A stretch of 64,000 bases of DNA from Ahrensia marina. GTDB taxonomy: Bacteria > Pseudomonadota > Alphaproteobacteria > Rhizobiales > Rhizobiaceae. The DNA is taken from assembly GCF_001293565.1 (NCBI RefSeq), contig NZ_JXMU01000014.1, positions 56,772-120,771 of the forward strand, given 5' to 3'. The notes beneath the pieces were generated by a model that had not been told where the DNA came from, searched no databases, and saw only the letters and a program-made list of their open reading frames with translations. Positions 47,231 through 56,769 of the stretch are shown piece after piece. Position 1 is the first letter of the stretch. The number at the start of each line of letters is the position of its first letter. The position numbers were made by a program, and so were the translations under genes.

Positions 47231-49219
47231 ATGACACGTGAAAAACATGATCGGATGGCCAACGCAATCCGCTTTTTGTCTATGGATGCTGTACAGGCAG
47301 CCAATTCCGGACACCCGGGATTACCGATGGGCGCAGCCGATATTGCAACCGTCCTGTTTTCAAAGTTTTTGAAATTTGATCCGACAACGCCGAAATGGGC
47401 CGATCGCGACCGTTTCGTGCTTTCTGCCGGTCACGGCTCGATGCTGCTTTATTCCCTGCTCTATCTGACAGGCTATGAAGACATCACGATTGACGAAATC
47501 AAGAACTTCCGTCAACTCGGCGCGAAAACAGCCGGTCACCCGGAATATGGCCACGCTGCCGGTATCGAAACTACAACCGGCCCGCTGGGTCAGGGCGTTG
47601 CCAATGCCGTGGGCATGGCAATGGCAGAACGCAAGCTTGCCGACGAGTTTACCGGCGATCTTGTCGATCATTACACCTATGCGCTGGTTGGCGATGGCTG
47701 CCTTATGGAAGGTATCAGCCAGGAAGCCATTTCGCTGGCCGGTCACCTCAAGCTCAACAAATTGATTGTGCTGTGGGACGATAACAAAATCACCATCGAC
47801 GGCGCGGTTTCACTATCAGATTCAACCGACCAGCGTGCCCGCTTTGAGGCATCCGGCTGGGCAACTGACGCAGTAGACGGCCACGATCCGGACGCGATTG
47901 CCGCGGCGATTGAAAAAGCAAAATCATCCGACAAGCCGACCATGATCGCCTGCTCGACAACAATCGGCTTTGGTGCACCGACGAAAGCCGGCACAAACAG
48001 CGCTCACGGCTCGCCTCTCGGACCGGAAGAAATTGCAGGCACACGCGCAGCTTTGGGCTGGTCAGCCGAGCCGTTTGAAGTTCCTTCGGAAATTCTGGAT
48101 GACTGGCGTCTGGTCGGTCTTAACGCTGCCAAAGAGCGTATCAATTGGAAAAAGCGTCTTGAGGAATCCAGCCAAAAGGCCGAGTTTGAACGCCGTATGC
48201 GCGGTGAATTGCCAACCGGTTTTGTCTCGGCAATTGCCGACTATAAAAAGCAGCTTGTCAAAGATTTGCCAAAAGTGGCCACCCGCAAAGCTTCTGAAAT
48301 GGCGCTTAATGTCATTAACGCCGCCTTGCCTGAAACCATTGGCGGTTCGGCTGATTTGACAGGGTCAAACAATACCAAGACTGACCAAATGGCCCCGATC
48401 ACGCCGGACGATTTTTCCGGTCGTTATGTCTATTACGGCATCCGTGAACACGGCATGGCCGCTGCAATGAACGGCATGGCGCTGCATGGCGGCATCATTC
48501 CTTATGGCGGCGCGTTTTTGATCTTCTCCGATTATTGCCGTCCATCCATGCGTCTCGCATCGCTGATGGAAATCCGCAATATTTTCGTCATGACACACGA
48601 CTCCATTGGCCTTGGCGAAGATGGTCCGACCCACCAGCCGGTTGAACAATTGGCGTCGCTGCGCGCTATCCCGAACCACAATGTGTTCCGCCCTGCTGAT
48701 GTGACAGAAACAGCAGAATGCTGGCAGCTTGCACTGGAAAGCGAAAAAACACCGTCCACACTGGCGCTCACCCGCCAGGGCCTGCCTGCGGTTCGCAAGG
48801 AATACAGTCAGGAAAACATGTGCGCCTATGGCGCTTATGAACTGGCAACAGCGTCCGATGATGCGGTCGTCACGCTCTTTGCCTCAGGCTCTGAAGTCGA
48901 AATCGCTCTGGCGGCACGTGAAAAGCTTGAAGCAAACGGCCACCCGACACGGGTCATTTCCGTGCCGTGTATGGAACTGTTTGAAAAGCAGTCACCGGAT
49001 TATCAAAAAGCGATTCTGGGTGAAGCACAGGTCCGTATTGCGGTTGAAGCGGCTGTCCGCATGAGCTGGGACCGCTTTATCGGTTGGGATGGCGATTTTA
49101 TCGGTATGGACAGCTTTGGTGCATCCGCGCCAATCAAGGATCTGTACCAACATTTCGGCATTACAGCAGAAGCGGTCGTCGCTGCGGCAGAAGCAAAACT
49201 GCACAAAGACGAAGCCTGA
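47231..49219 (+). CDS. tkt: Transketolase
   Basis: Thiamine-diphosphate enzyme moving two-carbon units in the pentose phosphate and Calvin-type pathways. 662 residues; GDG...N cofactor motif [13 protein letters not shown] with [16 protein letters not shown], and catalytic Glu in [15 protein letters not shown]. First of the tkt-gap-pgk-fba set. Confidence 0.97.
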   Translation: MTREKHDRMANAIRFLSMDAVQAANSGHPGLPMGAADIATVLFSKFLKFDPTTPKWADRDRFVLSAGHGSMLLYSLLYLTGYEDITIDEIKNFRQLGAKTAGHPEYGHAAGIETTTGPLGQGVANAVGMAMAERKLADEFTGDLVDHYTYALVGDGCLMEGISQEAISLAGHLKLNKLIVLWDDNKITIDGAVSLSDSTDQRARFEASGWATDAVDGHDPDAIAAAIEKAKSSDKPTMIACSTTIGFGAPTKAGTNSAHGSPLGPEEIAGTRAALGWSAEPFEVPSEILDDWRLVGLNAAKERINWKKRLEESSQKAEFERRMRGELPTGFVSAIADYKKQLVKDLPKVATRKASEMALNVINAALPETIGGSADLTGSNNTKTDQMAPITPDDFSGRYVYYGIREHGMAAAMNGMALHGGIIPYGGAFLIFSDYCRPSMRLASLMEIRNIFVMTHDSIGLGEDGPTHQPVEQLASLRAIPNHNVFRPADVTETAECWQLALESEKTPSTLALTRQGLPAVRKEYSQENMCAYGAYELATASDDAVVTLFASGSEVEIALAAREKLEANGHPTRVISVPCMELFEKQSPDYQKAILGEAQVRIAVEAAVRMSWDRFIGWDGDFIGMDSFGASAPIKDLYQHFGITAEAVVAAAEAKLHKDEA

Positions 49220-49230
49220 TAACTGACTTT

Positions 49231-49262
49231 GCAGCCGGAGCATCCCTGAATGTTCCGGTTGC
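49231..49262 (+). terminator. Hairpin downstream of tkt
   Basis: GCAGCCGGAGCAT / ATGTTCCGGTTGC (with G-T pairs), 12 bp past the tkt stop; only a short CTTT follows, so a weak terminator at best. Confidence 0.5.
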
Positions 49263-49314
49263 CTTTGCCTCCCCCAAAAATTGATTTGAAGACAAGATTA
49301 TTGCCGCGTGGCAG

Positions 49315-49341
49315 TTGGCTTTTCTTGCGACTAAGTATACT
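49315..49341 (+). promoter_or_regulatory. Candidate gap promoter
   Basis: A near-consensus -10 TATACT at 49336-49341 with TTGGCT 15 nt upstream; the spacer is short. 66 bp before gap. Confidence 0.5.
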
Positions 49342-49407
49342 AATCGATTGAATTCCTGAAATGGTGGTGTCGCCACCATACGTGACTCCCACACTTATGG
49401 AGGCTTT

Positions 49408-50421
49408 ATGTCCAAGAAACTTCGAATTGCCATCAATGGTTTTGGTCGCATCGGACGCAATGTTGCGCGCGCGATCTATGAATCCGGCCGCACAGACATT
49501 GATATTGTTGCCATTAATGATCTTGGCCCTGTCGAGACCAATGCGCATTTGATGCGCTATGACTCTGTTCATGGCCGTTTTCCGGGTGAAATCATTGTCG
49601 AAGGCGACACAATCAAAGTCGGCAATGAAAGCTTTAAAGTTCTGGCCGAACGCGATCCGAAAAACCTTCCTTGGAAGGATTTGGATATCGATGTCGTTAT
49701 GGAATGTACCGGCATTTTCACATCAAAAGAAAAAGCCTCCATGCACCTTGATGCCGGCGCAAAGCGGGTTCTAGTTTCAGCGCCTGCTTCCGGTGCCGAC
49801 AAAACCATCGTTTACGGCGTCAACCATGACGCGCTGACAAAAGACGACCTGATCGTTTCCAACGCTTCATGCACAACCAACTGCCTGTCACCGGTCGCCT
49901 ATGTTCTCAACAATGAGATCGGCATCGAAAAAGGCATGATGACGACCATCCACTCCTATACAGGCGATCAGCCGACGCTTGATACGATGCACAAGGATCT
50001 TTACCGCGGCCGTGCGGCGGCATTGTCCATGATCCCGACATCCACCGGCGCCGCAAAAGCTGTCGGCCTTGTTTTGCCGGAATTGAACGGCAAGCTGGAC
50101 GGCATTTCCGTACGTGTGCCAACACCGAATGTATCGCTGGTTGATTTGAAGTTCTTGGCAAAGCGCGACACCAGCGTTGAAGAGGTAAACGCGGTCATCA
50201 AGAAAGCTTCCGAAGGCGCGCTAAAAGGCATCTTGGGTTACACCGAAGAACAGCTTGTGTCTTCCGACTTCAACCATGACCCGCATTCATCGATTTTCCA
50301 TGCGGAAAAAACATCCGTGATGGATGGCAACATGGTGTCTATCCTGACTTGGTATGACAATGAATGGGGCTTCTCCAACCGCATGGGCGACACAGCCATT
50401 GCAATGGGTAAGCTGATCTAA
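49408..50421 (+). CDS. gap: Glyceraldehyde-3-phosphate dehydrogenase, type I
   Basis: 337 residues, NAD(P)-dependent glycolytic enzyme. [15 protein letters not shown] at the N-terminus, catalytic Cys in [10 protein letters not shown], and [11 protein letters not shown] at the end. GGAGG lies just ahead of the ATG. Own terminator follows. Confidence 0.97.
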   Translation: MSKKLRIAINGFGRIGRNVARAIYESGRTDIDIVAINDLGPVETNAHLMRYDSVHGRFPGEIIVEGDTIKVGNESFKVLAERDPKNLPWKDLDIDVVMECTGIFTSKEKASMHLDAGAKRVLVSAPASGADKTIVYGVNHDALTKDDLIVSNASCTTNCLSPVAYVLNNEIGIEKGMMTTIHSYTGDQPTLDTMHKDLYRGRAAALSMIPTSTGAAKAVGLVLPELNGKLDGISVRVPTPNVSLVDLKFLAKRDTSVEEVNAVIKKASEGALKGILGYTEEQLVSSDFNHDPHSSIFHAEKTSVMDGNMVSILTWYDNEWGFSNRMGDTAIAMGKLI

Positions 50422-50443
50422 TCCAACCTATATCTGAATTTTT

Positions 50444-50475
50444 AAAGCCGCTTGAGCAATCAGGCGGCTTTTTTG
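50444..50475 (+). terminator. Terminator of gap
   Basis: AAAGCCGCTTGA-GCAA-TCAGGCGGCTTT stem-loop (G-T tolerated) followed by TTTT, 23 bp after gap. Confidence 0.92.
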
Positions 50476-50610
50476 TTATCGAATAAATGCGTAGTTTCCC
50501 TGTATTTATGTGCTCTGTAAAGTGCCTCAATTCGCCGTTGTTTGGCCCCTAAAAGGTCTATCTGTCATTCTAAGCCTTCCTCTCCCGTATTAATTTGGAA
50601 TATTTGACTA

Positions 50611-51270
50611 ATGAAAATAGCGCTTAAACTCACGGCAACTTTCGTTACTTTGCTTATTGTTGCAGCTTTGAGTTATGCCGCCGTTGGCTATTTTGATGCT
50701 GTTCGCGATGCTGACAATTTACAACAGCGGGCAAACAGCTTGATAAGTAAAGGCAGCGGTGGCGACGCATTGGGCAATGTTAGATATCGCCAAATTCTCA
50801 TGGTTCAGGATCCAAAGTTTGAACAGCACAGCGGTGTTGATATGATGACGCCGGGAGCCGGTATTACAACCATAACCCAGTCGCTCGCCAAGCGTGTCGG
50901 CTTTGAAAAATTCAAGCCCGGTATCGGCAAAATCAGACAGACCGGATACGCACTTGGCCTTGAGAGCCAGTTAAGCAAAGATCAAATATTGGCGCTTTGG
51001 CTAGACACGGTCGAGATGGGAAAAGGGCCCAACGGCTGGATGACGGGCTTTCATAAAGCAAGCCAGACAATTTATGGACAGCAACCGCATGAGGTTGAGG
51101 ATGAGCAATTTCTCAGCCTCGTTGCAGTGCTGATCGCGCCGGCAAAATATAACCTCGGCAAGGATGATGCGGCGCTTCAACAACGCATTGACAGAATAAG
51201 CAAACTGCTTTCGGGGGAATGTTCGCCCAAAGATAATTCAGATGTTTGGCTTGAATCTTGCGCAAAGTAA
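50611..51270 (+). CDS. Transglycosylase (GT51)-like protein lacking both catalytic Glu
   Basis: 219 residues with an N-terminal transmembrane helix (about 5-27) and a GT51-like body without a transpeptidase domain. Motif 1, normally EDxxFxxHxG, reads QDPKFEQHSG (Gln66). Motif 2 GITTITQSLAK is kept. Motif 3, normally KxxE, reads KIRQ (Gln110), followed by a normal LSKDQILALWLD. Both catalytic Glu are Gln, so it is probably not a polymerase but may still bind lipid II or moenomycin-like substrates. Unlinked to murein genes here. Confidence 0.8.
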   Translation: MKIALKLTATFVTLLIVAALSYAAVGYFDAVRDADNLQQRANSLISKGSGGDALGNVRYRQILMVQDPKFEQHSGVDMMTPGAGITTITQSLAKRVGFEKFKPGIGKIRQTGYALGLESQLSKDQILALWLDTVEMGKGPNGWMTGFHKASQTIYGQQPHEVEDEQFLSLVAVLIAPAKYNLGKDDAALQQRIDRISKLLSGECSPKDNSDVWLESCAK

Positions 51271-51280
51271 CAAAGCGGCT

Positions 51281-51298
51281 CGAGGCTGTATAGCCTCG
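51281..51298 (+). other. Hairpin after the transglycosylase-like gene
   Basis: CGAGGCT-GTAT-AGCCTCG, 10 bp past the stop. A T-run comes only 25 nt later, so termination is unsure. Confidence 0.4.
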
Positions 51299-51490
51299 AT
51301 GGCGTTCTGGCATATGAGCGGCTTTTTATTTTTATGAATATCGCGCCCAAGCTCGAGTAAACTTCAAGTCAAAAATCAACTGAAACCCTCACCAACCCGA
51401 AACTGGCTAAGGCCAGAGCAGAATTGCATTATACCCTTTGTTCACGTATTGTTCTTTTTAAGAATCACATTCAAGAACCGGGATTATCCG

Positions 51491-51886
51491 ATGATCAAAG
51501 GAAGTTGCTGCTGCGGAACAGTGAAGTTCGAATTGTTGAAACAGCCGTCAATGATGGGCACATGCCATTGTTCAAGATGCCGGAAAGTCGGTGCGAGCAC
51601 GATCGTATTTGTCAAAAAAGAAGATTTGAAATGGGTTGAGGGAAAGGAACATGTAAAAATGTTTCAGCCAGAAGAACCCTACAAATATGAAAGGAGCTTT
51701 TGCACGATATGCGGCACATCTCTTGGCGAGATTTTATCAGATATGGACAGTTTCCCTATCGCCGCCAATACGCTTGATAGCGGGCTGGAGATTAAAAACA
51801 GCTTTCATGAATTTGTTGATGAAAAGCCTGACTGGTACGAAATTTGCGATGATGCAAAACAGTCAAAGGGCCATCCTGACACCTGA
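51491..51886 (+). CDS. GFA-family zinc protein
   Basis: 131 residues, GSCCCGTVKFE, CHCSRCRKVGAS and SFCTICGTSLGE zinc-binding pattern. Second GFA-type protein of the window; not closely alike to the first. Start 51491 gives the family N-terminus; the frame is open to 51449. Confidence 0.82.
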   Translation: MIKGSCCCGTVKFELLKQPSMMGTCHCSRCRKVGASTIVFVKKEDLKWVEGKEHVKMFQPEEPYKYERSFCTICGTSLGEILSDMDSFPIAANTLDSGLEIKNSFHEFVDEKPDWYEICDDAKQSKGHPDT

Positions 51887-51903
51887 CCACTGATCTAAAT
51901 AAA

Positions 51904-51934
51904 GACGCCGCTCACGACAGATGAGCGGCTTTTA
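51904..51934 (+). terminator. Terminator after GFA gene
   Basis: GCCGCTC / GAGCGGC (51907-51913 and 51923-51929) followed by TTTTA. Confidence 0.88.
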
Positions 51935-52005
51935 TTAACCCTACCCGTGAACGAAAAATCAAAAATCTTGCGCTAGAACCCACGCCATCAAGAGCGGGGA
52001 AAGCC

Positions 52006-52497
52006 ATGAAACATCTACTAAACAGACCTATCATCACCGTTATCGCCGGTTATTGGGCCATGTTCTGGATGATGAATGCACTGGACAAGATCTTTGCCCG
52101 TCAGGATCTCGGATTTATTGTCTGGTATGGCAACCACCGTGTAGAAAAGTTCACCATGTATTTCGACCGTCTGGGCTATGGACCGGACAGTGTCTGGGCA
52201 ACCCTCATGTTTGCAGGGATCGTTGAGGCAGCCGTTGCATGCATGTTCCTATGGGCACTTTACAAGATCGCCAAGAACCAACCCGGCGCCATCCGCTTGA
52301 ATGACCGCGCAATCGCCGCATCTATTATCGTGTTCTTCGGTTTTGCGGTTTTCGATGTCGTCGTGGGAGACCGCGCGGAACTGCTTGAACACTCAACCTA
52401 TGTTGGCGTGTTGCTGGTTTCATATCTGGCTGGCGCGATAGAAGGCGTGTTCATGCACCTGCGCAACACGCAGTCTACAGTTGAGCCTGCCGAATAA
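52006..52497 (+). CDS. Hypothetical integral membrane protein
   Basis: 163 residues with about four transmembrane helices (IITVIAGYWAMFWMMNALD; ATLMFAGIVEAAVACMFLWALY; AIAASIIVFFGFAVFDVVVG; TYVGVLLVSYLAGAIEGVFM). No recognised motif. 18 bp before a second small membrane gene, so possibly cotranscribed. Confidence 0.75.
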   Translation: MKHLLNRPIITVIAGYWAMFWMMNALDKIFARQDLGFIVWYGNHRVEKFTMYFDRLGYGPDSVWATLMFAGIVEAAVACMFLWALYKIAKNQPGAIRLNDRAIAASIIVFFGFAVFDVVVGDRAELLEHSTYVGVLLVSYLAGAIEGVFMHLRNTQSTVEPAE

Positions 52498-52515
52498 ACT
52501 ATCTATGAATAGGCC

Positions 52516-52698
52516 ATGCAAAATGGCCCTCTCCTTTTTATCATCATTGCGGTCGCTCTGGCGCTTGCAATGCTGCTTGTCTCGTGGCTAGTGCGTAGAG
52601 CAGCACAGCGCCAAATGCCCGGCTCGCGCGAGCGCGGCACCCACTGGATTGGCGGTGCAAACCGCCGCGATGATGATTTTGATGGAGATGACTTATGA
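52516..52698 (+). CDS. Short single-pass membrane protein
   Basis: 60 residues: hydrophobic helix (FIIIAVALALAMLLVSWLV) followed by a basic then acidic tail (RRDDDFDGDDL). Stop overlaps the DUF924 gene start (ATGA), arguing that it is a real gene. Confidence 0.7.
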   Translation: MQNGPLLFIIIAVALALAMLLVSWLVRRAAQRQMPGSRERGTHWIGGANRRDDDFDGDDL

Positions 52699-53261
52699 AG
52701 CCCGAAGACATTGCAATTAATTCGGATGCACAAGCCCTTCTCGATTTCTGGTTTAAAGAACATGACGGCAAGGACTGGTTTGGCGGCAAGGCGGAATTTG
52801 ATGCAAAAGTCTCCAGCCGGTTTATGCTGACCTTGAAAAAAGCCGAGCGCTGCGAATTGTTTGAATGGCGCGACACACCGCAAGGGCGTCTGGCGGAAAT
52901 TATCGTCCTCGACCAGTTTTCGCGCCAACTTTATCGCGGTCACGCCGATGCTTTCAAAAACGATCCTTTGGCATTGGCGCTTGCGCAGGAAACTGTCTCG
53001 CAAGGTCTCGATATGAAGCTTAACCAGCAGGAACAGCAATTCCTCTATATGCCTTATATGCATGCTGAAAGTTTGGTAATCCAGAACGAAGGGCTCAACC
53101 TCTTCCGCAAGCTGGGCGATGAGGCCTATGAATATCAGGTAGGCCACACCAAGGTGATTGAGCGCTTTGGCCGCTTTCCCAAGCGCAATGCCGCCCTTGG
53201 CCGTGCCTCAACACCCGATGAAGTAGCCTATATCAACGAACGTGGCGACTCGATGTTCTGA
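52695..53261 (+). CDS. DUF924-family protein
   Basis: 188 residues, TPR-like helical DUF924 family: LLDFWFKEHDGKDWFGG near the start, LDQFSRQLYRG in the middle and GRFPKRNAALGR near the end. Function unknown. Coupled to the 60-residue membrane gene; pgk follows 69 bp on. Confidence 0.88.
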   Translation: MKPEDIAINSDAQALLDFWFKEHDGKDWFGGKAEFDAKVSSRFMLTLKKAERCELFEWRDTPQGRLAEIIVLDQFSRQLYRGHADAFKNDPLALALAQETVSQGLDMKLNQQEQQFLYMPYMHAESLVIQNEGLNLFRKLGDEAYEYQVGHTKVIERFGRFPKRNAALGRASTPDEVAYINERGDSMF

Positions 53262-53330
53262 TGCCATTGCCGGAAAGGCATTGCATGATTATAGCTGGCA
53301 CAACCCACTCAAACAGATGACGGACAGGAA

Positions 53331-54533
53331 ATGACCTTCAAAACACTCGACGATCTTCCAGAAGATATTGCCGGAAAACGCGCGCTCGTTCGCGTCGATT
53401 TGAATGTGCCGATTGTCGACGGTGCCGTATCGGATAAAACGCGCCTTCAACGCGTCGCGCCGACCATTGAAGAACTGTCCGGCAAGGGCGTAAAAGTTGT
53501 TCTGCTTGCCCACTTTGGCCGTCCAAAAGGGCAAGTCGTCGAGGAAATGAGCCTGCGCCCGATTGCACAGGCATTGGAAGAAGTGCTGGATCACCGTGTT
53601 GATTTTGCCGACGATTGCATTGGCGAGGAAGCCGCCAAAGAAGTCGCCGAAATGACCAGCGGCGACATTGTGCTGCTTGAGAACACGCGCTTTCACGCCG
53701 GTGAAGAAAAGAACGATCCCGATTTTGCCAAGGCGCTGGCTGAAAACGGCGATATTTACATCAATGATGCTTTTTCGGCCGCTCACCGCGCCCATGCGTC
53801 AACCGAAGGGCTTGCCCATTTGCTGCCTGCTTATGCCGGCCGCACGATGGAAGCCGAATTGAACGCGCTGGATAAAGCGCTTGGCGATCCAAAGCGCCCA
53901 TTGGGTGCCGTGGTTGGCGGGGCGAAGGTATCCACCAAAATCGACCTGCTGGAAAACCTTGTCGGTAAGCTTGATGTGCTGATTATCGGCGGCGGCATGG
54001 CCAACACATTCATCGCGGCCAATGGCGCTGAAATGGGTGCCTCCCTTCAGGAAGCCGAAATGCACGACAAGGCAAAGGCAATTATGGCTGCGGCTGAAAA
54101 AAGCGGGTGCCGGATCGTGTTGCCCGTTGATGGCCGCGTGACAACAGAATTTGCCGCCAATGTGCCAACCGAAAGCATCGCTCTCAACAGCGAAACCAAA
54201 CTGCGCGATGACCAGATGTCGCTTGATGCCGGTGACGAAGCGATAAAAAATGTCATTGCCGAGTTTGACAAGCTGAACACCCTGATCTGGAACGGCCCGT
54301 TCGGTGTGTTTGAAATGCCGCCATTTGACACTGCGACTATGACCACGGCCAAAGCGGCAGCAGAGCTGACCAAATCCGGCCGTCTGATATCTGTAGCCGG
54401 TGGCGGTGATACGGTTTCCGCGCTGAATCAGGCGGGTGTCGCAAACGATTTTTCTTATATTTCGACAGCCGGCGGCGCATTTCTTGAATGGATGGAGGGC
54501 AAGGAACTGCCCGGCGTTAAAGCGCTGGGCTAA
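53331..54533 (+). CDS. pgk: Phosphoglycerate kinase
   Basis: 400 residues; [21 protein letters not shown] and the nucleotide site [11 protein letters not shown] and [12 protein letters not shown]. Catalyses ATP formation from 1,3-bisphosphoglycerate. AGGA precedes the ATG. Part of the dispersed tkt-gap-pgk-fba set. Confidence 0.97.
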   Translation: MTFKTLDDLPEDIAGKRALVRVDLNVPIVDGAVSDKTRLQRVAPTIEELSGKGVKVVLLAHFGRPKGQVVEEMSLRPIAQALEEVLDHRVDFADDCIGEEAAKEVAEMTSGDIVLLENTRFHAGEEKNDPDFAKALAENGDIYINDAFSAAHRAHASTEGLAHLLPAYAGRTMEAELNALDKALGDPKRPLGAVVGGAKVSTKIDLLENLVGKLDVLIIGGGMANTFIAANGAEMGASLQEAEMHDKAKAIMAAAEKSGCRIVLPVDGRVTTEFAANVPTESIALNSETKLRDDQMSLDAGDEAIKNVIAEFDKLNTLIWNGPFGVFEMPPFDTATMTTAKAAAELTKSGRLISVAGGGDTVSALNQAGVANDFSYISTAGGAFLEWMEGKELPGVKALG

Positions 54534-54567
54534 GCTTTTGGTTCTATCGTCAACCGGCTTAAAACTC

Positions 54568-54690
54568 TTAATCCCTGTCGCGGCCAATTGAAAAACTGGC
54601 CACGAAAGGCAGATGATCGGAAACTTCAGCGCGGTATTTGGCTTGCCCTATCTCCATGTTCCAGTGCATGGGAAAGAGCCGCAAGGTAAG
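54568..54690 (-). pseudogene. C-terminal remnant of an endonuclease/exonuclease/phosphatase-family gene
   Basis: Minus strand reads KLTLRLFPMHWNMEIG then QAKYRAEVSDHLPFVASFSI and a stop. The SDHLPF motif is the C-terminal catalytic Asp-His signature of EEP hydrolases. Nothing of the N-terminal domain is left: the upstream side runs into the SRPBCC gene. Confidence 0.6.
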
Positions 54691-54695
54691 CTTTC

Positions 54696-55175
54696 CTACG
54701 TAGTCACAAGTTCTGCCAATTTATCAAACGCCTGATTCCAACCGCCTTCCCCAGCTGTTCCCACAGGAACACCAATGTGGACCATAGTCATAGCGGTTTT
54801 GCCATTGGCTTCACTGAGCTCAACGATGACTTCAGTAATATCAGGATGCCCCTCCGGCATTCCCATTGCTTGTGGAGGTATGATTGTACCATCCTCTTCA
54901 CACATGCTTTCGGTATAAACAAGGCGGCTTGGTTTTTCGATTTCCTTATAAACGCCGATAAACCACATGGACATTGTGCGATCAGGTGTGACCATCTCCA
55001 TGCATACTTTCCTAGTCCCGCCGACAACCAAATCCATGTCTGCAACGGGCACTGTCATTCCTTTCGGACCATACCATTTTTTGAAAAGCTCCGGATCAGT
55101 CCACATGCTCCAAACATCTTCTATGGATGCATCAAGAACACGGGTTATTTTCACCCATTGCTGCTGTTCACTCAT
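54696..55175 (-). CDS. SRPBCC (AHSA1-like) family protein
   Basis: 159 residues: VTRVLDASIEDVWSMWTDPELFKKWYGPKGM start and a helix-grip fold end (MTMVHIGVPVGTAGEGGWNQAFDKLAEL). Hydrophobic-ligand-binding family, ligand unknown. Overlaps the ArsR gene by 8 bp: a common ArsR-SRPBCC pair. Confidence 0.88.
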   Translation of the reverse strand: MSEQQQWVKITRVLDASIEDVWSMWTDPELFKKWYGPKGMTVPVADMDLVVGGTRKVCMEMVTPDRTMSMWFIGVYKEIEKPSRLVYTESMCEEDGTIIPPQAMGMPEGHPDITEVIVELSEANGKTAMTMVHIGVPVGTAGEGGWNQAFDKLAELVTT

Positions 55176-55506
55176 CCTTATTTCCTTTCATTGATCCAAG
55201 AATATTGTCCATCGCATCAAAGCGGGCTTCCCATATGTAGCGATATTGGTCAGTCCAATTGGCTACTGTTTCAAGTGTTTGCGCATTCAGCGTGCAGGGT
55301 CTGAACTGTGCGTCCTTGCCACGCGAAATCAGGCCAGCGTTTTCCAAAACACGGATATGTTTGGAAACCGCCGGCAAACTCATATCAAGCGGCTCGGCAA
55401 GAACGTTAACCGTCGCGGCTCCCTGCGCCAACCGTGCGAGAATGGCGCGGCGCGCAGGATGCGCCAAAGCAGAAAACGCAGCGTCAAGTTTTGTGTCTTC
55501 ATTCAT
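55168..55506 (-). CDS. ArsR-family HTH repressor
   Basis: 112 residues; winged HTH (ALAHPARRAILARLAQGAATV; LDMSLPAVSKHIRVLENAGLI). No ArsR-type metal Cys pair stands out. Probably represses itself and the SRPBCC gene through the TAACCA palindrome just upstream. Confidence 0.92.
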   Translation of the reverse strand: MNEDTKLDAAFSALAHPARRAILARLAQGAATVNVLAEPLDMSLPAVSKHIRVLENAGLISRGKDAQFRPCTLNAQTLETVANWTDQYRYIWEARFDAMDNILGSMKGNKDE

Positions 55507-55517
55507 ACCTCTTTATT

Positions 55518-55531
55518 TAACCATTTGGTTA
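55518..55531 (-). promoter_or_regulatory. Candidate ArsR operator
   Basis: Perfect palindrome TAACCATTTGGTTA, 12 bp upstream of the ArsR start. ArsR proteins bind such short dyads over their own promoter; inferred from position. Confidence 0.5.
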
Positions 55532-55681
55532 TTTAGTCAAGCAGTTAAATAGTTAAGACCCATGTGAATGGCTGAAGCTGTTCGCGTAATGCGCGTTCTG
55601 GCACCTGAAAATGGAGACAAAACGCGCATTCATTGTGGACAGTTTACTCTGGCCTTAACCTTACTTGAAAAAATCTAACCA

Positions 55682-55716
55682 CTTAAAACGATTGAATAAA
55701 ATTTAATCGTTTTAAG
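55682..55716 (+). promoter_or_regulatory. AT-rich 12-bp inverted repeat ahead of fba
   Basis: CTTAAAACGATT / AATCGTTTTAAG with 11-nt spacer, 100 bp before fba. Could be an operator or a terminator-like hairpin. The rest of 55532-55816 shows no gene. Confidence 0.4.
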
Positions 55717-55816
55717 AATTTTAAAGCCTGTTTAAATTTTTGAAATGCACTGTTATGGCGTTCCAACAGCTCGATTTGAGCACACATAATGTTGACGCCA
55801 CGATAGGGAAAATCGC

Positions 55817-56710
55817 ATGTCTGATAATTTGATGGCCCAGAAAATCGCCAAAAACGATGGTTTTATCGCCGCGCTTGACCAGTCCGGCGGCTCCACCCCC
55901 AAAGCACTCAAGCTCTACGGCATTGAGGAAACGGCTTACAAGAATGAAGACGAAATGTTTTCGCTCATTCACCAGATGCGCAGCCGCATCGTTAAGTCTC
56001 CGGCTTTTAACGGCAACAAAGTCATCGGCGCTATTTTGTTCGAGCGCACAATGGACGGCGATGTCGATGGCAAACCAACCGCCGATTACCTTTGGCAGGA
56101 CTGTGATGTTGTCCCGTTTCTGAAAGTCGACAAAGGCTTGATGGCAGAAGAAAACGGCGCTCAATTGATGAAGCCGATGGACGGCTTGAGCGACCTCCTC
56201 AAACGCGCCAAAACCAAGAATGTTTTCGGCACCAAAATGCGCTCTGTCATCAATGCGGCCAATGAAACCGGCATCGCGGCCAATGTCGCCCAGCAATTTG
56301 AAATCGGACGTCAGATTCTTGATCATGGTCTGGTTCCGATCATTGAGCCGGAAATCACAATCTCGATTGCCGATAAAGCCGAAGCTGAAGACATTCTCCT
56401 TGAGCAGATTAGCAAGCAGCTTGATAGCGTGCCGCTTGGCCAGCAGGTCATGCTCAAGCTTTCATTGCCGACCAAAGCAAATATCTATCGCCCGCTGATC
56501 AGTGATCCGCGTGTCATGCGCGTTGTCGCTCTTTCAGGCGGTTATTCGCGCAGCGAGGCAAACAGCTTGCTGAGCCTTAACGTCGGTATGATTGCGAGCT
56601 TCTCGCGCGCATTGACAGAAGGCCTGTCGGCGCAGCAAGCCGATGCTGATTTTGACGGCGCATTGGCTGAAACAATCGACAGCATTTATTCGGCTTCCAA
56701 AGCAGCCTGA
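55817..56710 (+). CDS. fba: Fructose-bisphosphate aldolase, class I
   Basis: 297 residues. Class I (Schiff-base) type: ALDQSGGSTPKAL near the N-terminus, VPFLKVDKGL, and the Schiff-base lysine in QVMLKLSLPTK. Splits fructose-1,6-bisphosphate in glycolysis. It follows pgk in the usual Hyphomicrobiales set. Confidence 0.93.
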   Translation: MSDNLMAQKIAKNDGFIAALDQSGGSTPKALKLYGIEETAYKNEDEMFSLIHQMRSRIVKSPAFNGNKVIGAILFERTMDGDVDGKPTADYLWQDCDVVPFLKVDKGLMAEENGAQLMKPMDGLSDLLKRAKTKNVFGTKMRSVINAANETGIAANVAQQFEIGRQILDHGLVPIIEPEITISIADKAEAEDILLEQISKQLDSVPLGQQVMLKLSLPTKANIYRPLISDPRVMRVVALSGGYSRSEANSLLSLNVGMIASFSRALTEGLSAQQADADFDGALAETIDSIYSASKAA

Positions 56711-56769
56711 TTCTACGCTAGGGTTGAGAGCACCGATGCTTCGGTGTTCTCAAACAGACAGGCGTATCA

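Noticed and set aside
51281..51330. Terminator after the transglycosylase-like gene
   Set aside because: A hairpin exists but the T-run is about 25 nt away, so not called as a terminator.
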